Counted from the first letter of the stretch, positions 34,655-44,941 are shown. The stretch is 64,000 nucleotides of DNA from Parabacteroides sp. PM6-13 (GCF_029892605.1 NZ_JARXWF010000001.1:248001-312000); one strand, 5' to 3'. The notes: generated by a model not told the origin, from the letters alone. Numbers and translations are program-made.

Positions 34655-34852
34655 CGCCGCAGGCGTGAGATAATGCATAACCGTATGCAAGCGCAGCGCA
34701 GCTTACGGTAGTGAATCATCTATATAAAAAGCCCCGCATGGGGCGGGATTATGGCGGATCTCGCACCTGCGGCGCTTGATTGACAGGAAGTCGCTATACC
34801 GTAAGCTGCGCTACGCTTGCATACGGTTATGCATAATCTCGCGCCTGCGGCG
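34655..34852. repeat. Second inverted-repeat element with ~56-base arms
   Basis: Arms 34655-34710 and 34797-34852 are nearly complementary (blocks ATAATGCATAACCGTATGCA and CTTACGGTA with their complements). An inner hairpin GCCCC/GGGGC lies near 34732-34745. Flanked by the same GGAGAAAGG tracts and TTCCAAAATTTGA motifs as the element at 24908. Confidence 0.7.
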
Positions 34853-34959
34853 CGATCCCCACCTTCAATTCTTCCAAAATCTGAAGATACAACATTAAGC
34901 CTCCCCTTGGGGGAGGTTGGAGGGGCTGACCTTCCAATTTTCCAAAATTTGAAGATTGA

Positions 34960-35090
34960 CATTTTGTCAAAAACGCCTGAGTATTTTTCCAAAAACGTAG
35001 GGGTATTTAAAATTAGTCAGGCGGGTAACACTTTTTAACGTATCATATTGTAAAGCGAAATCCACTTTTTGCTTACACTTTGTATTTTGA
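34960..35090 (+). promoter_or_regulatory. Upstream element B of the FecR-SusCD operon (near-duplicate of 25502-25632)
   Basis: Same blocks and spacing as element A: CATTTTGTCAAAAACGCC at 34960, CGTAGGGGTATTT near 34996, and a 32-base identical block from 35025. It leaves about 145 bases to the fecR ATG at 35234. Probably a promoter and leader shared by the two operons. Confidence 0.6.
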
Positions 35091-35233
35091 TCTTTTTACT
35101 ATCCAACACCTCCCTGAAAAATATTTCAAAAAAAACGGCTATTGACTTAGATGTCTTTTTTGTTTTTATGCTCTTTATATATGTAAGAGATGATAAACCC
35201 ACAGTGAAACAAGGTTTACCGAAAAAAAACAAC

Positions 35234-36232
35234 ATGAAGAACAACAAAACAGATATATGGGTGGCGATTTCCTCTTTTCTGAACGACAGTGCAACGGAGG
35301 AAGAGAAGAGAATCGTTGATGCCTGGCTCGAGGAGAGCGAGAAAAACAAACGCTTTCTGGCCAAGCTAAAAGAGCGTCTCGCGCATGAAATGGCCGCCAC
35401 GCAAGCCATCGAGGCAAAGGAGAAGATGTTCTACCAGACACAAATGAAAATCCAACGATTATTATTGAAAAAGCGACTCCGCCTATGGCAGTCGGTAGCT
35501 GCCGCTTCAGTTGCTCTTCTGTTGGTATTCAGTGGGCTCCGATTTATGGAGCAGCGAACTGAGAACGCGCTTCCGATCTACGTAGAATCGAAGAGTCCGG
35601 CCGGCAGTGTGACGCAACTGACCCTGAGCGACGGAACGATCGTAGAACTAAACGCCTGCTCTTCCATTAGTTACCCCTTGCAATTCACCGGCAACAACCG
35701 CACAGTAAAACTAAATGGCGAAGCCTATTTCGAGGTGGCCGAGAACAAGAAAAAGCCCTTTATCGTGGAGACAAACGATGTAAAGGTGCGCGTCCTGGGT
35801 ACCCATTTCAACGTGAAATCCTACAATGAGGATGCCAAGATCATCACCACTCTGATGGAGGGCTCTGTGCGCGTAGGCTTCAACCATCCGGACTTTATGG
35901 GGAAATCAGTGGTGTTGTTCCCCGATCAGCAGATCATTTTGGATAAAAATACGCATGAAACCAACATATTGAAAGTAGACTCCGAATTGTATGCTTCCTG
36001 GAAAGACGGGCAGTGCTTCTTTGAAAACGAGAAGCTGGCGGATATTGCCAAGATCCTCGAGCGGCAGTTCGGCGTAATGATCACCGTTACATCGACCAAC
36101 ATAGAGAAACAACTCTATTCAGGCTTCTTTAGTAAACGGGAAGGCTTATTGCAGATCCTCAATTCCTTCAAAAAGTATCGAAACTTCGACTACAAACAAA
36201 CGGATGACGGCATTGAGATCTTTGAGAAGTAA
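35234..36232 (+). CDS. FecR-type anti-sigma factor
   Basis: 332 aa from ATG 35234 (the frame is open further up but runs into the leader element). A cytoplasmic N-terminal helical part is followed by one membrane helix (about residues 81-100, SVAAASVALLLVFSGL). The periplasmic FecR domain has LTLSDGTIVELNACSSISYP and GEAYFEVAENKKKPF, then a C-terminal STN-binding-like domain. It restrains the ECF sigma factor until the SusC-type receptor signals. Confidence 0.93.
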   Translation: MKNNKTDIWVAISSFLNDSATEEEKRIVDAWLEESEKNKRFLAKLKERLAHEMAATQAIEAKEKMFYQTQMKIQRLLLKKRLRLWQSVAAASVALLLVFSGLRFMEQRTENALPIYVESKSPAGSVTQLTLSDGTIVELNACSSISYPLQFTGNNRTVKLNGEAYFEVAENKKKPFIVETNDVKVRVLGTHFNVKSYNEDAKIITTLMEGSVRVGFNHPDFMGKSVVLFPDQQIILDKNTHETNILKVDSELYASWKDGQCFFENEKLADIAKILERQFGVMITVTSTNIEKQLYSGFFSKREGLLQILNSFKKYRNFDYKQTDDGIEIFEK

Positions 36233-36376
36233 ATAGTATATGTTAAACCTTTAAATCGAATCAAACATGAACAACACCTCATAGAGAAAAAAGAATCGGA
36301 AAATGCGGGAACATTTGCCGATTCTACATACAGTCTATCAAATTCACCGATTTGCAAACTATAATATTACAAATGT

Positions 36377-39300
36377 ATGAAAAAATCTTTTATCAGAAGG
36401 TTTTACGGCGATTATTATGCCTTAAAAAAAGTACTGAGAACCATGAAACTATCCACTTTTTTAATCATCGTATCCACCTTTTCTTTACTCGCTTCCAATT
36501 CGTTCTCACAAGAGATGAAGGTGAACTTAAACGTTCGCAATCAATCAGTCAGAGATGTGTTGCTGGAGATAAGAAAACAAACGGATGTCTCTTTTTTGTA
36601 TAACAATGAAGAGTTGAACGACAACAGGCGCGTAAGCCTGCATATCAATGACAATAGCATTGAAGAGGTACTCGATATACTCCTGAAGAACCAGGGCTTG
36701 GCCTATTCTATTGAGAACAATGTTATATTAATCTACAAAAAAGCTGCCTTACCCAGCAATCAGCAGGTAGGCAAAAGCATTTCCGGAACAGTAACCGACG
36801 ACCTCGGCGAGCCGATCATTGGTGCCAATATCATGGAAAAAGGAACCACCAACGGCGTGGTAACCGACTACAACGGGGAGTTTACCCTGTCGGTATCCGA
36901 AAACGCGGTATTGATCGTTACCTATGTGGGGTATCTCTCCCAGGAGGTGACTGTCGGCAACCAGCAGACACTGCAGATCGTCCTGAGAGAAGACTCTCGT
37001 TCGCTGGAGGAAGTAGTCGTTGTCGGATACGGGGTACAGAAACGTGTATCAGTAACCGGATCATTGGCCGTTACCTCGGGACAGGAGATCGCCAGCGTAC
37101 CGACCATCTCGGTAGCCAACAGCCTGACCGGGCGTCTGCCGGGGCTTATTGCGACCAACCGCAACGGGGAACCGGGGTATGACGACTCAAACCTGTTGAT
37201 CCGCGGACGGAGCACCACCGGTGATTCCAGCCCGTTGATCGTTGTCGACGGCGTAGCCGACCGTGCCGGCGGTTTCTCTCGTATCGATGCCAATGATATC
37301 GAAAGCGTTACCATCTTGAAAGATGCTTCGGCAGCTATCTATGGTTCACGTGCGGCTAACGGGGTGATCCTTGTGACCACCAAGCGAGGAAAACAGGGAC
37401 GTACCACGGTGAACTATTCCGGAAATATCGGTTTCAGCCGTCCGACGGTACTGCCCGAGATGAGCGAATCTTGGCAATATGCCGAACTACAGAACGAAAT
37501 CGAGAATTCTATCTACGGACGTAATGATAAGTACACAGCCGATCAGATCCAGAAATTCAAAGATGGTAGCGACCCGGTTAATTACCCGAACATCAACCTC
37601 TTTGATGAGATCCTGCGTACGGCCGCTCCGCAGACCCAACACAACCTATCGGTTTCGGGCGGTAATGACATCGTGAAGTATTTTGTCTCCTTGGGCTACC
37701 AGTATCAGGAAAACTACTATAAGAACAGCGCCAGTAACTACGGACAGTACAACCTGAGATCGAACATCGACATTACGCCGCATAAGAATTTCCGCGCGAC
37801 AGTGAATGTGGCCGCTCGTCAGGAAGACCGTAACTCGCCGCTCTATAGCTCGGAAGATATCTGGCGCTACACCGTGAAGTATGATCCGATGGTGAATGTA
37901 TACTGGCCGGGCACCAACTATCCGACCACCGCTTCCCAGGACAATTTCAGCCCGGCAACCGCCGTGGATGGATCGATGGGATACCAGGAAAACAAACGCT
38001 CTTACTTCAATGCCGACCTGACAGTGCATTACGATATGCCTTTTATCACACCGGGATTGTCGGTTGACGGAGGACTTTATATCGACCGTTCGGATGTTTT
38101 CCATAAGAATTTCTCCAAACAGTTCGAACTCTACCAAAAAGTGGGCGATGAGTATGTGACGAAGAAATATGGCCCCTCCAACGCGACACTGAATGAGTAT
38201 ATGAATCAGACACTGGGTATCACCCTGAACGCGCGCCTCAACTACCAGCATACGTTCAATGATGTGCACAACGTAGCGGCTTTTGTGGCCTACGAACAAT
38301 ACACCAGCCGGTATGAATACCTGCAGGGGTATCGTCAGGATTTCATCTCTTCGACGATCGACCAATTGTTTGCCGGAGACAAAACCACCGCGCAGAACGA
38401 CGGTACCGCCTCTGAGACAGCCCGTATGAACTTCTTCGGACGTGTCGACTATGACTATGCCGGCAAATACCTGGCACAGTTCAACTGGCGCTACGACGGT
38501 TCGGAAAACTTCCCGAAGGGCAATCGTTTCGGCTTCTTCCCGGGCGTTTCGTTGGGTTGGAGAATTTCAGAAGAGGGATTCTGGAAAGAGAATGTTTCCT
38601 GGATGGACTACCTGAAATTGAGAGCCTCTTTCGGACAGATGGGTAACGACAAGGTATCTTCGTTCCAGTATATGACAACTTATACCTTCCAGAACCCGGC
38701 GATCTTAGGCGGCAGCAGCCCCAAACCGCAGACGGGTGTATGGCAAAAGCGGACGGCGAACCCCAATATTACCTGGGAGGTAGCCACCACCTACAACGTG
38801 GGATTGGAATCGCGCTTCCTGGAGAACTTCAATTTCGAAGTCGATGTGTTCAAGACCAAACGAGAAAACATCCTGGCCACTCGCAATGCTTCTATTCCTG
38901 ATTATGCCGGACTCTCTTTGCCGGATGAAAACATCGGGGAATGTTCGAGCTACGGTACGGAACTCTCTTTGGGATACAACAAGCAGTTTGGCGATTTCCG
39001 CCTGAATGTGGGAGGTAACTTCACCTATGCGAAGAGCCGTATCGATTTCATCGACGAGGCAGAAGGCGTAGTGGAATGGCAAAAACGTACGGGCAAACCG
39101 ATCGGTGCCAATTGGGTGATGTATGAAGCCATCGGTATCTTCCGCACACAGAGCGATCTGGATAATTATCCGCACCTGAGCAATGCCAAATTGGGTGACC
39201 TGATCTTCAAAAACACAGATGATAACGAGGTGATTGACGCCAATGACAAGGTACGCCTGGAGAAAACGGCTATTCCTGAAATTATCTACGGCTTGAATTT

Positions 39301-39748
39301 CGACCTGACATGGAAGCAGTGGTCACTTTCCGGACTCTTCCAGGGAGCCGGCCGCGTATGGCAATACACCTTCTTTGAATCGGGAGCGATCGGTAACTTC
39401 ACGAAAGACTTCTACAACAATCACTGGACGGAAGATAATATCAACGCGAAGTATCCGCGTGTGTACGACCGCGAAGCAACCGTTACCGGACAAAAGAACA
39501 CCTTCTGGTTGAACGACGCTTCTTACCTGCGTCTGAAAAACATCGAATTGGCCTACAACTTCTCACCCCGGACATTGGAAAAGACCCCATTCAGCAACCT
39601 GCGCCTGTATGTAAGCGGTTACAACCTGCTTACTTTCACAAAGATGAAAGATCTTGACCCTGAAACGGCAGAAGGCGGACAAGGATTTGCTGCCTGGAGC
39701 ACTCCGCAGTCAAAAGTGATCAATTTCGGTGTTAACGTAACTTTCTAA
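36377..39748 (+). CDS. SusC/RagA-type TonB-dependent receptor with STN domain
   Basis: 1123 aa. After an extended N-terminus and signal (to about 45), a secretin/TonB short N-terminal (STN) domain spans about 50-118, the hallmark of receptors that signal through FecR/sigma. A carboxypeptidase-regulatory-like domain (135-205, SGTVTDDLGEPIIGANI), plug (DASAAIYGSRAANGVILVTT) and 22-strand barrel ending in VNVTF follow. It imports a glycan across the outer membrane. Paired with SusD 12 bases later. Confidence 0.96.
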   Translation: MKKSFIRRFYGDYYALKKVLRTMKLSTFLIIVSTFSLLASNSFSQEMKVNLNVRNQSVRDVLLEIRKQTDVSFLYNNEELNDNRRVSLHINDNSIEEVLDILLKNQGLAYSIENNVILIYKKAALPSNQQVGKSISGTVTDDLGEPIIGANIMEKGTTNGVVTDYNGEFTLSVSENAVLIVTYVGYLSQEVTVGNQQTLQIVLREDSRSLEEVVVVGYGVQKRVSVTGSLAVTSGQEIASVPTISVANSLTGRLPGLIATNRNGEPGYDDSNLLIRGRSTTGDSSPLIVVDGVADRAGGFSRIDANDIESVTILKDASAAIYGSRAANGVILVTTKRGKQGRTTVNYSGNIGFSRPTVLPEMSESWQYAELQNEIENSIYGRNDKYTADQIQKFKDGSDPVNYPNINLFDEILRTAAPQTQHNLSVSGGNDIVKYFVSLGYQYQENYYKNSASNYGQYNLRSNIDITPHKNFRATVNVAARQEDRNSPLYSSEDIWRYTVKYDPMVNVYWPGTNYPTTASQDNFSPATAVDGSMGYQENKRSYFNADLTVHYDMPFITPGLSVDGGLYIDRSDVFHKNFSKQFELYQKVGDEYVTKKYGPSNATLNEYMNQTLGITLNARLNYQHTFNDVHNVAAFVAYEQYTSRYEYLQGYRQDFISSTIDQLFAGDKTTAQNDGTASETARMNFFGRVDYDYAGKYLAQFNWRYDGSENFPKGNRFGFFPGVSLGWRISEEGFWKENVSWMDYLKLRASFGQMGNDKVSSFQYMTTYTFQNPAILGGSSPKPQTGVWQKRTANPNITWEVATTYNVGLESRFLENFNFEVDVFKTKRENILATRNASIPDYAGLSLPDENIGECSSYGTELSLGYNKQFGDFRLNVGGNFTYAKSRIDFIDEAEGVVEWQKRTGKPIGANWVMYEAIGIFRTQSDLDNYPHLSNAKLGDLIFKNTDDNEVIDANDKVRLEKTAIPEIIYGLNFDLTWKQWSLSGLFQGAGRVWQYTFFESGAIGNFTKDFYNNHWTEDNINAKYPRVYDREATVTGQKNTFWLNDASYLRLKNIELAYNFSPRTLEKTPFSNLRLYVSGYNLLTFTKMKDLDPETAEGGQGFAAWSTPQSKVINFGVNVTF

Positions 39749-39760
39749 ATTAGGACTATC

Positions 39761-41494
39761 ATGAAAAAAATAATCAAATATTCGATTATCTGTTTATCCT
39801 CCCTTTTTGTTTTTACCGCTTGCGAGGATTTGTTGGATAAGAAACCATTGACAGAAATATCTGAAGCCGACGTATGGAATGACCCGGCTTTGGTGAAAGC
39901 ATTTGTGAATTCCCGCTACAATCAGGTGGGAGTTGGTTGGACCGAATCATGGCAAAGCTCTGTGGTCGACGAGACCTACCTGACCTGGTCCAGAGGATGT
40001 GAACCAATCACCCAGGGTTATGTGAGTCCGTCGGAACTGGGACGTATGAACGGCGCCTGGTGGGGATGGGACAACCGCTCCTGGAGTACCGTATGGTCGA
40101 ACATCTCCAATTGTAACCTCTTCTTCGACCGTATCGACGAGGTGCCTTTCAGCGACGAAAACGAAAAGGCGCTATTGATCGGCCAGGTACGCTTTATCCG
40201 GGTACTATTGTATCACGACCTGATCTCCAGATGGGGAGGTATGCCTTTGATCACCAAAGCCTTTACCCTCAACGATGTAGACGAGATCATGAATATGCAG
40301 CGTTCTTCCTATAAAGATTGTGTCGACTTTATGGTTTCTGAACTCGATAAGGCGGCTACGGAATTGCCGGCAAGCTTCTCCGGATCGGAGAAAGGACGTG
40401 CTACCAGCATTGCTGCGTTGGCGTTGAAATCGAGAATCCTTCTGTATGCCGCGAGCGACCTGATGAACATTGGAGTTGAAAGCGAATTGGTTGGTTACAC
40501 CTCTCCCGATCCCAACAGATGGCAGAAAGCAGCCGACGCAGCTAAAACATGTATCGATCAGGCATTGGCTAACGGTTACGGATTGTATAACAAATACGAT
40601 GATGTGAAAGAGAACTATACGCAATTGTTCCTCGACGGCGGCAATGTGGAGGTATTGTTCGACAGACAAGGAACCACCAGCGCCGACGGTGAAGCCATCA
40701 ACACCATCGACCAGACAAACGGACCGAATGGTTACGGACTGTGGGGCGGCAACACGCCTTTGCAGGAATTTGTCGATGCCTTCGAGATGGCGGATGGTTC
40801 TGCCTTCGACTGGAACAACCCGGAACATAAGAAAGCACCATTCGAAAACCGCGATGCACGCCTGTATGCCTATGTGCTTTGTGATGGCGATCCCTGGAAA
40901 GGAAGAGATGTGGAATGTTATATCGACGCGGATGCGAACGGCAACGAACTGACAAGCGGTGGACGCGACTCCAAATACGGAGGCGACTCTTGGAACACCT
41001 CAATCTCAGGCTACAACATGCGTAAGTTTATGGACGAGAGCTATGTGCCCAACTCCTGGAATGTGAAAACACCCAAGAACTGGATCTGGCTGCGCTTAGG
41101 CGAACAATACCTGAACCTGGCGGAGGCCTATTATATGGCAGGCGACGAAGCCAACGCGCGCAAAGCGTTGAACACACTGAGAGAACGCGCTCAGATGCCG
41201 GATGTAACCGATAGCGGCCAGGCCCTGTTGGATAAGATCCGCAACGAAAGACGGGTGGAGTTGGCTTTCGAAGAACACCGTTATTTCGATGTGCGCCGCT
41301 GGAAACTGGGCGAACAATATCTGAACAAGACCGTAACAGGCATCACCGTGTTGAAATTGCCTGACGGAACAAAAACCTATACACCGGGCAAAACGGTGGA
41401 AGAGAGACGCTTCTCGAAACAGATGTACTGGCTTCCACTCCCCAAAAGCGAGGTGGATAAGAACCCGAAGATCTTGCAGAACCCGGGGTATTGA
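39761..41494 (+). CDS. SusD/RagB-family surface glycan-binding lipoprotein
   Basis: 577 aa. Lipoprotein signal with Cys21 (FTACED). TPR-like helices support a carbohydrate-binding surface. The C-terminal RagB/SusD region has NERRVELAFEEHRYFDVRRW and ends KILQNPGY. It caps the SusC barrel and captures substrate; the downstream GH27 enzyme suggests an alpha-galactoside. Confidence 0.95.
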   Translation: MKKIIKYSIICLSSLFVFTACEDLLDKKPLTEISEADVWNDPALVKAFVNSRYNQVGVGWTESWQSSVVDETYLTWSRGCEPITQGYVSPSELGRMNGAWWGWDNRSWSTVWSNISNCNLFFDRIDEVPFSDENEKALLIGQVRFIRVLLYHDLISRWGGMPLITKAFTLNDVDEIMNMQRSSYKDCVDFMVSELDKAATELPASFSGSEKGRATSIAALALKSRILLYAASDLMNIGVESELVGYTSPDPNRWQKAADAAKTCIDQALANGYGLYNKYDDVKENYTQLFLDGGNVEVLFDRQGTTSADGEAINTIDQTNGPNGYGLWGGNTPLQEFVDAFEMADGSAFDWNNPEHKKAPFENRDARLYAYVLCDGDPWKGRDVECYIDADANGNELTSGGRDSKYGGDSWNTSISGYNMRKFMDESYVPNSWNVKTPKNWIWLRLGEQYLNLAEAYYMAGDEANARKALNTLRERAQMPDVTDSGQALLDKIRNERRVELAFEEHRYFDVRRWKLGEQYLNKTVTGITVLKLPDGTKTYTPGKTVEERRFSKQMYWLPLPKSEVDKNPKILQNPGY

Positions 41495-41521
41495 TGTTGT
41501 CGTTTATGGATAAAACAGGAA

Positions 41522-41546
41522 AGAGGGTGTTTTCCAAGCACCCTCT
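41522..41546 (+). terminator. Terminator after susD
   Basis: Arms AGAGGGTG/CACCCTCT, 28 bases after the susD stop, followed by a pyrimidine-rich tail. It may only partly separate susD from the alpha-galactosidase. Confidence 0.6.
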
Positions 41547-41686
41547 CTCTTTGAATATGAATACATAAAGAAGTTTTTACTATTTTTACCCTCTCAATGT
41601 AACAAGACTATTATTGGCTTTTCAGCAGAAACGGGTAGGGATAAACCTTTTAAAAACAAAAAATTATTAACTCTAAAAGAAAGAAT

Positions 41687-43054
41687 ATGAAACATGGTGT
41701 ATTAGTATTGCTTGGAGCGGCTCTTCTGTTGAGCTCCTGCGGACAGAAGCAGGTAGAGAGAGTGGCTTTCCAGCAAGGGGAGTTTAAGGAATGGGCCGCA
41801 ACCCCTCCGATGGGTTGGAATAGCTGGGATTGCTATGGGCCGACGGTGATGGAACATGAGGTGAAGGCCAATGCCGACTACATGGCGGAAAACCTAAAGG
41901 AATTTGGCTGGGAATATGTGGTGGTGGATATCCGCTGGTTTGTGGAGAACGACAAAGCCGGAGGATACAACCAGACCGACCCTCGTTATGTATTGGATGA
42001 ATATGGACGTTATCAGCCGGCCACGAACCGCTTCCCCTCTTCCGCCAACGGAAAAGGATTCAAGGAACTGGCCGATTATGTACACAGTAAAGGACTGAAA
42101 TTCGGTATCCACATCATGCGCGGTATCCCGAAAGAGGCCGTAGAAAAGAAACTCCCGATCTTAGGAGCTGAAGGCGTAACGGCCGATCAGATCTACTCCA
42201 CGGAACTGCAATGCCGCTGGTTGCGCGACAACTACACAGTTGTAGCCGATCGTCCGGGTGCGCAGGAATATTACAATTCTATCTTCAACCTGTATGCCGA
42301 CTGGGGTGTTGATTTTGTGAAGATCGACGATATCACCCGTCCGTATCACCAGCCGGAGATCGAACTGGTGCGTAACGCCATCGACCAATGCGGTCGTCCG
42401 ATCGTATTGAGCCTGTCGCCGGGAAAAACACCGCTTGAGGATGCCGAACATGTGCGCGAACATGCCAATATGTGGCGTATGGTTGACGATGTATGGGACC
42501 TTTGGAGAGACATCACCCACCTGTTGGACGTAGCCCAAGGCTGGTATCCTTATATTACACCCGGCACCTGGCCCGATTGCGATATGATTCCGCTGGGAAG
42601 AATATCCGTACGTGGCGAGCGAGGCGAAGACCGTATGACCCGCCTGACACCGGACGAGCAATACACCCTGATGACGCTGTTCACCATTTTCCGTTCACCG
42701 TTGATGTTTGGTGGCGACCTGCCGAGCAACGACGACTTCACCCTCTCCTTGCTTACCAATAAAGAGGTATTGAAAATGCACCGCGAAAGCACGGATGTGC
42801 AGCAGCTTTTCCAGCAAGACAATAAGGTGGCGATTGCCTCTCGCAATCCGAATACGCAGGAAGCCTATTTGGCTATCTTTAATATCGATGACGAAAAGGC
42901 ACAGGAGATCGCGGTCAACCTGAAAGATCTGGGACTGAATGGCGACTGCAAGGTAACGAATATGTGGACCGGCGAAGAACTGGGTGTCGTATCCAACGAC
43001 TTCGTACAGACATTGGCTCCGCACGCGTCGGGACTGTATAAATTCGCGAATTAA
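41687..43054 (+). CDS. GH27-family alpha-galactosidase lipoprotein
   Basis: 455 aa. Lipobox Cys18 (LLSSC). ATPPMGWNSWDCYGP near residue 36 is the GH27 start. The nucleophile region is WGVDFVKIDDI, and the acid/base region is MWRMVDDVWDLW. A beta-sandwich C-terminal domain follows. It should release terminal alpha-galactose (or alpha-N-acetylgalactosamine) in the periplasm or at the cell surface, feeding the SusCD pair upstream. Confidence 0.9.
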   Translation: MKHGVLVLLGAALLLSSCGQKQVERVAFQQGEFKEWAATPPMGWNSWDCYGPTVMEHEVKANADYMAENLKEFGWEYVVVDIRWFVENDKAGGYNQTDPRYVLDEYGRYQPATNRFPSSANGKGFKELADYVHSKGLKFGIHIMRGIPKEAVEKKLPILGAEGVTADQIYSTELQCRWLRDNYTVVADRPGAQEYYNSIFNLYADWGVDFVKIDDITRPYHQPEIELVRNAIDQCGRPIVLSLSPGKTPLEDAEHVREHANMWRMVDDVWDLWRDITHLLDVAQGWYPYITPGTWPDCDMIPLGRISVRGERGEDRMTRLTPDEQYTLMTLFTIFRSPLMFGGDLPSNDDFTLSLLTNKEVLKMHRESTDVQQLFQQDNKVAIASRNPNTQEAYLAIFNIDDEKAQEIAVNLKDLGLNGDCKVTNMWTGEELGVVSNDFVQTLAPHASGLYKFAN

Positions 43055-43063
43055 GGGAGGGGC

Positions 43064-43537
43064 TTAAAACTCTTTCTTCAATCGTTCTAAGATTTCAAAA
43101 ACTGCCGGGCAAGTCCCGGCATTTTTTATGGTCAGCGGGTAGATCTGATAGAATTTCTTGCGGTCGGTATGCGGATACTCGCGACAGGCACGCGGACGGT
43201 CTTCGTATATGCTGCAATAGTTGTCGGCACAAAGGAACGGGCAGGGCATCTCTTTGAAGACATAATCATTGTCTTCGTCGATGCGCAGGTAGCGGGCAAT
43301 CACCTCCTGCTGCTTGATCCGCAAGGCAGAGGCCATGCGCTCGATGTCGCGATCAGTCAATCGCGGTCCCAGCGTACGACAACAGTTCGCACACGCCAGG
43401 CAATCGATCTCCTCGAATGCCTCCTCGTGAAGCGCATGAACCACGTCATCCAGTTCACGCATCCGGTTCTTTTTTATGTTCTTAAAGAACTGCCGGGTCT
43501 CTTTCTCTACCTTTTCGGCTTTATCCTGTAAATCCAT
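43064..43537 (-). CDS. YkgJ-type cysteine-cluster protein
   Basis: 157 aa. Cys pattern CLACANCCRTLGPRL, then PCPFLCADNYCSIYEDRPRACREYP and a late TCPAV, as in the YkgJ/zinc- or iron-cluster family of unknown function. The N-terminal 40 residues are helical and charged. Its 3' end overlaps a terminator of the convergent alpha-galactosidase gene. Probably follows metY on one message. Confidence 0.85.
   Translation of the reverse strand: MDLQDKAEKVEKETRQFFKNIKKNRMRELDDVVHALHEEAFEEIDCLACANCCRTLGPRLTDRDIERMASALRIKQQEVIARYLRIDEDNDYVFKEMPCPFLCADNYCSIYEDRPRACREYPHTDRKKFYQIYPLTIKNAGTCPAVFEILERLKKEF
43103..43127 (+). terminator. Alpha-galactosidase terminator inside the convergent YkgJ-like gene
   Basis: TGCCGGG/CCCGGCA arms and six Ts on the plus strand, 49 bases after the alpha-galactosidase stop. 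It lies within the coding sequence of the opposite-strand gene, where it encodes NAGTCPAV. Confidence 0.75.
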
Positions 43538-43544
43538 GCTAATT

Positions 43545-43616
43545 TTGAATTATGAATTATGAATTATGAATTATGAAGTTCGTGTTGCCGAATTCATAAT
43601 TCATAATTCATAATTT
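43545..43616. repeat. Heptanucleotide repeats with inverted arms (GAATTAT)
   Basis: Four tandem GAATTAT units are followed by about 15 bases and three to four ATAATTC units, so the tract can fold into a long AT hairpin. It lies between metY and the YkgJ-like gene. Compare the CACTAAT repeats at 58431 and 60722. Confidence 0.7.
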
Positions 43617-43617
43617 C

Positions 43618-44895
43618 TTATTGTAGCGCCTGTTCAACATCCGCAATAATATCTTCCGCGCACTCGATGCCGGTGGAGAACCGGATCAGGTCGGGAGCGA
43701 TGCCCGCCTCTTTCAGTTGATCATCGCTCAACTGACGATGCGTATGGCTGGCGGGATGAAGCACACAGGTGCGCGAATCGGCCACATGGGTCACGATCGA
43801 CACCAGTTTCAGGCTGTCCATAAAGCGGATCGACTCCTCTCTCCCACCCTTCAGGCCGAAGCAAAGCACGCCACAGGTGCCGTCGGGCATATATTTCTGT
43901 GCCAGGTCGTAGTATTTATTGCTTTTCAGTCCCGGATAGCTTACCCAGGCCACCTTCTCGTTCTTCTCCAGCCACTCGGCCACCGCCAAAGCATTCTTAC
44001 AATGTTGCGGCATACGCAGATGAAGCGTTTCCAATCCAAGATTCAACAGGAAAGCGTTCTCCGGCGCCTGAATAGATCCCAGGTCGCGCATGAGTTGTGC
44101 CGTTGCCTTGGTGATATAAGCACCTTTACCGAAGGCTTTGGTATAAGTCAATCCATGATACGACTCGTCGGGCGTGCATAATCCCGGAAACTTATCCGCA
44201 TAGGCATCCCAGTCGAAGTTGCCGCTATCGACAATGGCACCGCCCACTGCCGCTGCGTGTCCGTCCATGTATTTCGTCGTCGAATGAGTCACAATATCAG
44301 CCCCCCACTCAAACGGGCGACAGTTGATAGGCGTAGGAAAGGTATTATCGACAATTAAAGGAACCCCGTGTTTATGCGCAATGCGAGCGAATTTCTCGAT
44401 ATCCAACACCATCACGCCCGGGTTCGAGAGCGTCTCACCGAACAGCGCCTTGGTGTTCGGTCGGAATGCCTTGGCAATCTCCTCTTCCGAAGCATCCTGA
44501 TCAATGAATGTACATTCGATGCCCAGTTTCTTCATTGTCACGGAGAACAGGTTGTAGGTTCCCCCGTATATGCTGGTTTGCGCCACAAAATGGTCGCCCG
44601 ATTCGCAAATATTAAACAACGCATAGAAATTGGCTGCCTGCCCCGACGATGTCAGCATACCGGCCACCCCACCTTCCAAGGCCGTGATCTTGGCAGCCAC
44701 CGCATCGTTGGTCGGATTTTGCAGGCGGGTATAGAAATAACCGCTCTCCTCCAGGTCAAACAGGCGTGCCATCTGCTCACTGGTATCATATTTGAATGTC
44801 GTACTCTGATAAATAGGAAGCTGGCGCGGTTCGCCCTTCTTCGGTTGCCATCCGGCCTGCACACACAACGTGCCCGGTTTAAATGAATTCCCCAT
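43618..44895 (-). CDS. metY: O-acetylhomoserine sulfhydrylase
   Basis: 425 aa, PLP-dependent Cys/Met metabolism family. It starts FKPGTLCVQAGWQP, and the PLP lysine lies in THSTTKYMDGH. The usual YFYTRLQNPTNDAVAAKI block and C-terminal HPASHTHRQLSDDQL are present. It makes homocysteine from O-acetylhomoserine and sulfide. A sulfhydrylase rather than a gamma-lyase is inferred from length and the GWQP/QLPIYQSTTF features. Confidence 0.92.
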   Translation of the reverse strand: MGNSFKPGTLCVQAGWQPKKGEPRQLPIYQSTTFKYDTSEQMARLFDLEESGYFYTRLQNPTNDAVAAKITALEGGVAGMLTSSGQAANFYALFNICESGDHFVAQTSIYGGTYNLFSVTMKKLGIECTFIDQDASEEEIAKAFRPNTKALFGETLSNPGVMVLDIEKFARIAHKHGVPLIVDNTFPTPINCRPFEWGADIVTHSTTKYMDGHAAAVGGAIVDSGNFDWDAYADKFPGLCTPDESYHGLTYTKAFGKGAYITKATAQLMRDLGSIQAPENAFLLNLGLETLHLRMPQHCKNALAVAEWLEKNEKVAWVSYPGLKSNKYYDLAQKYMPDGTCGVLCFGLKGGREESIRFMDSLKLVSIVTHVADSRTCVLHPASHTHRQLSDDQLKEAGIAPDLIRFSTGIECAEDIIADVEQALQ

Positions 44896-44941
44896 TGTTT
44901 TGAATCAATTAATTTGTAGTTATATAGCTCATCAATGGGCG

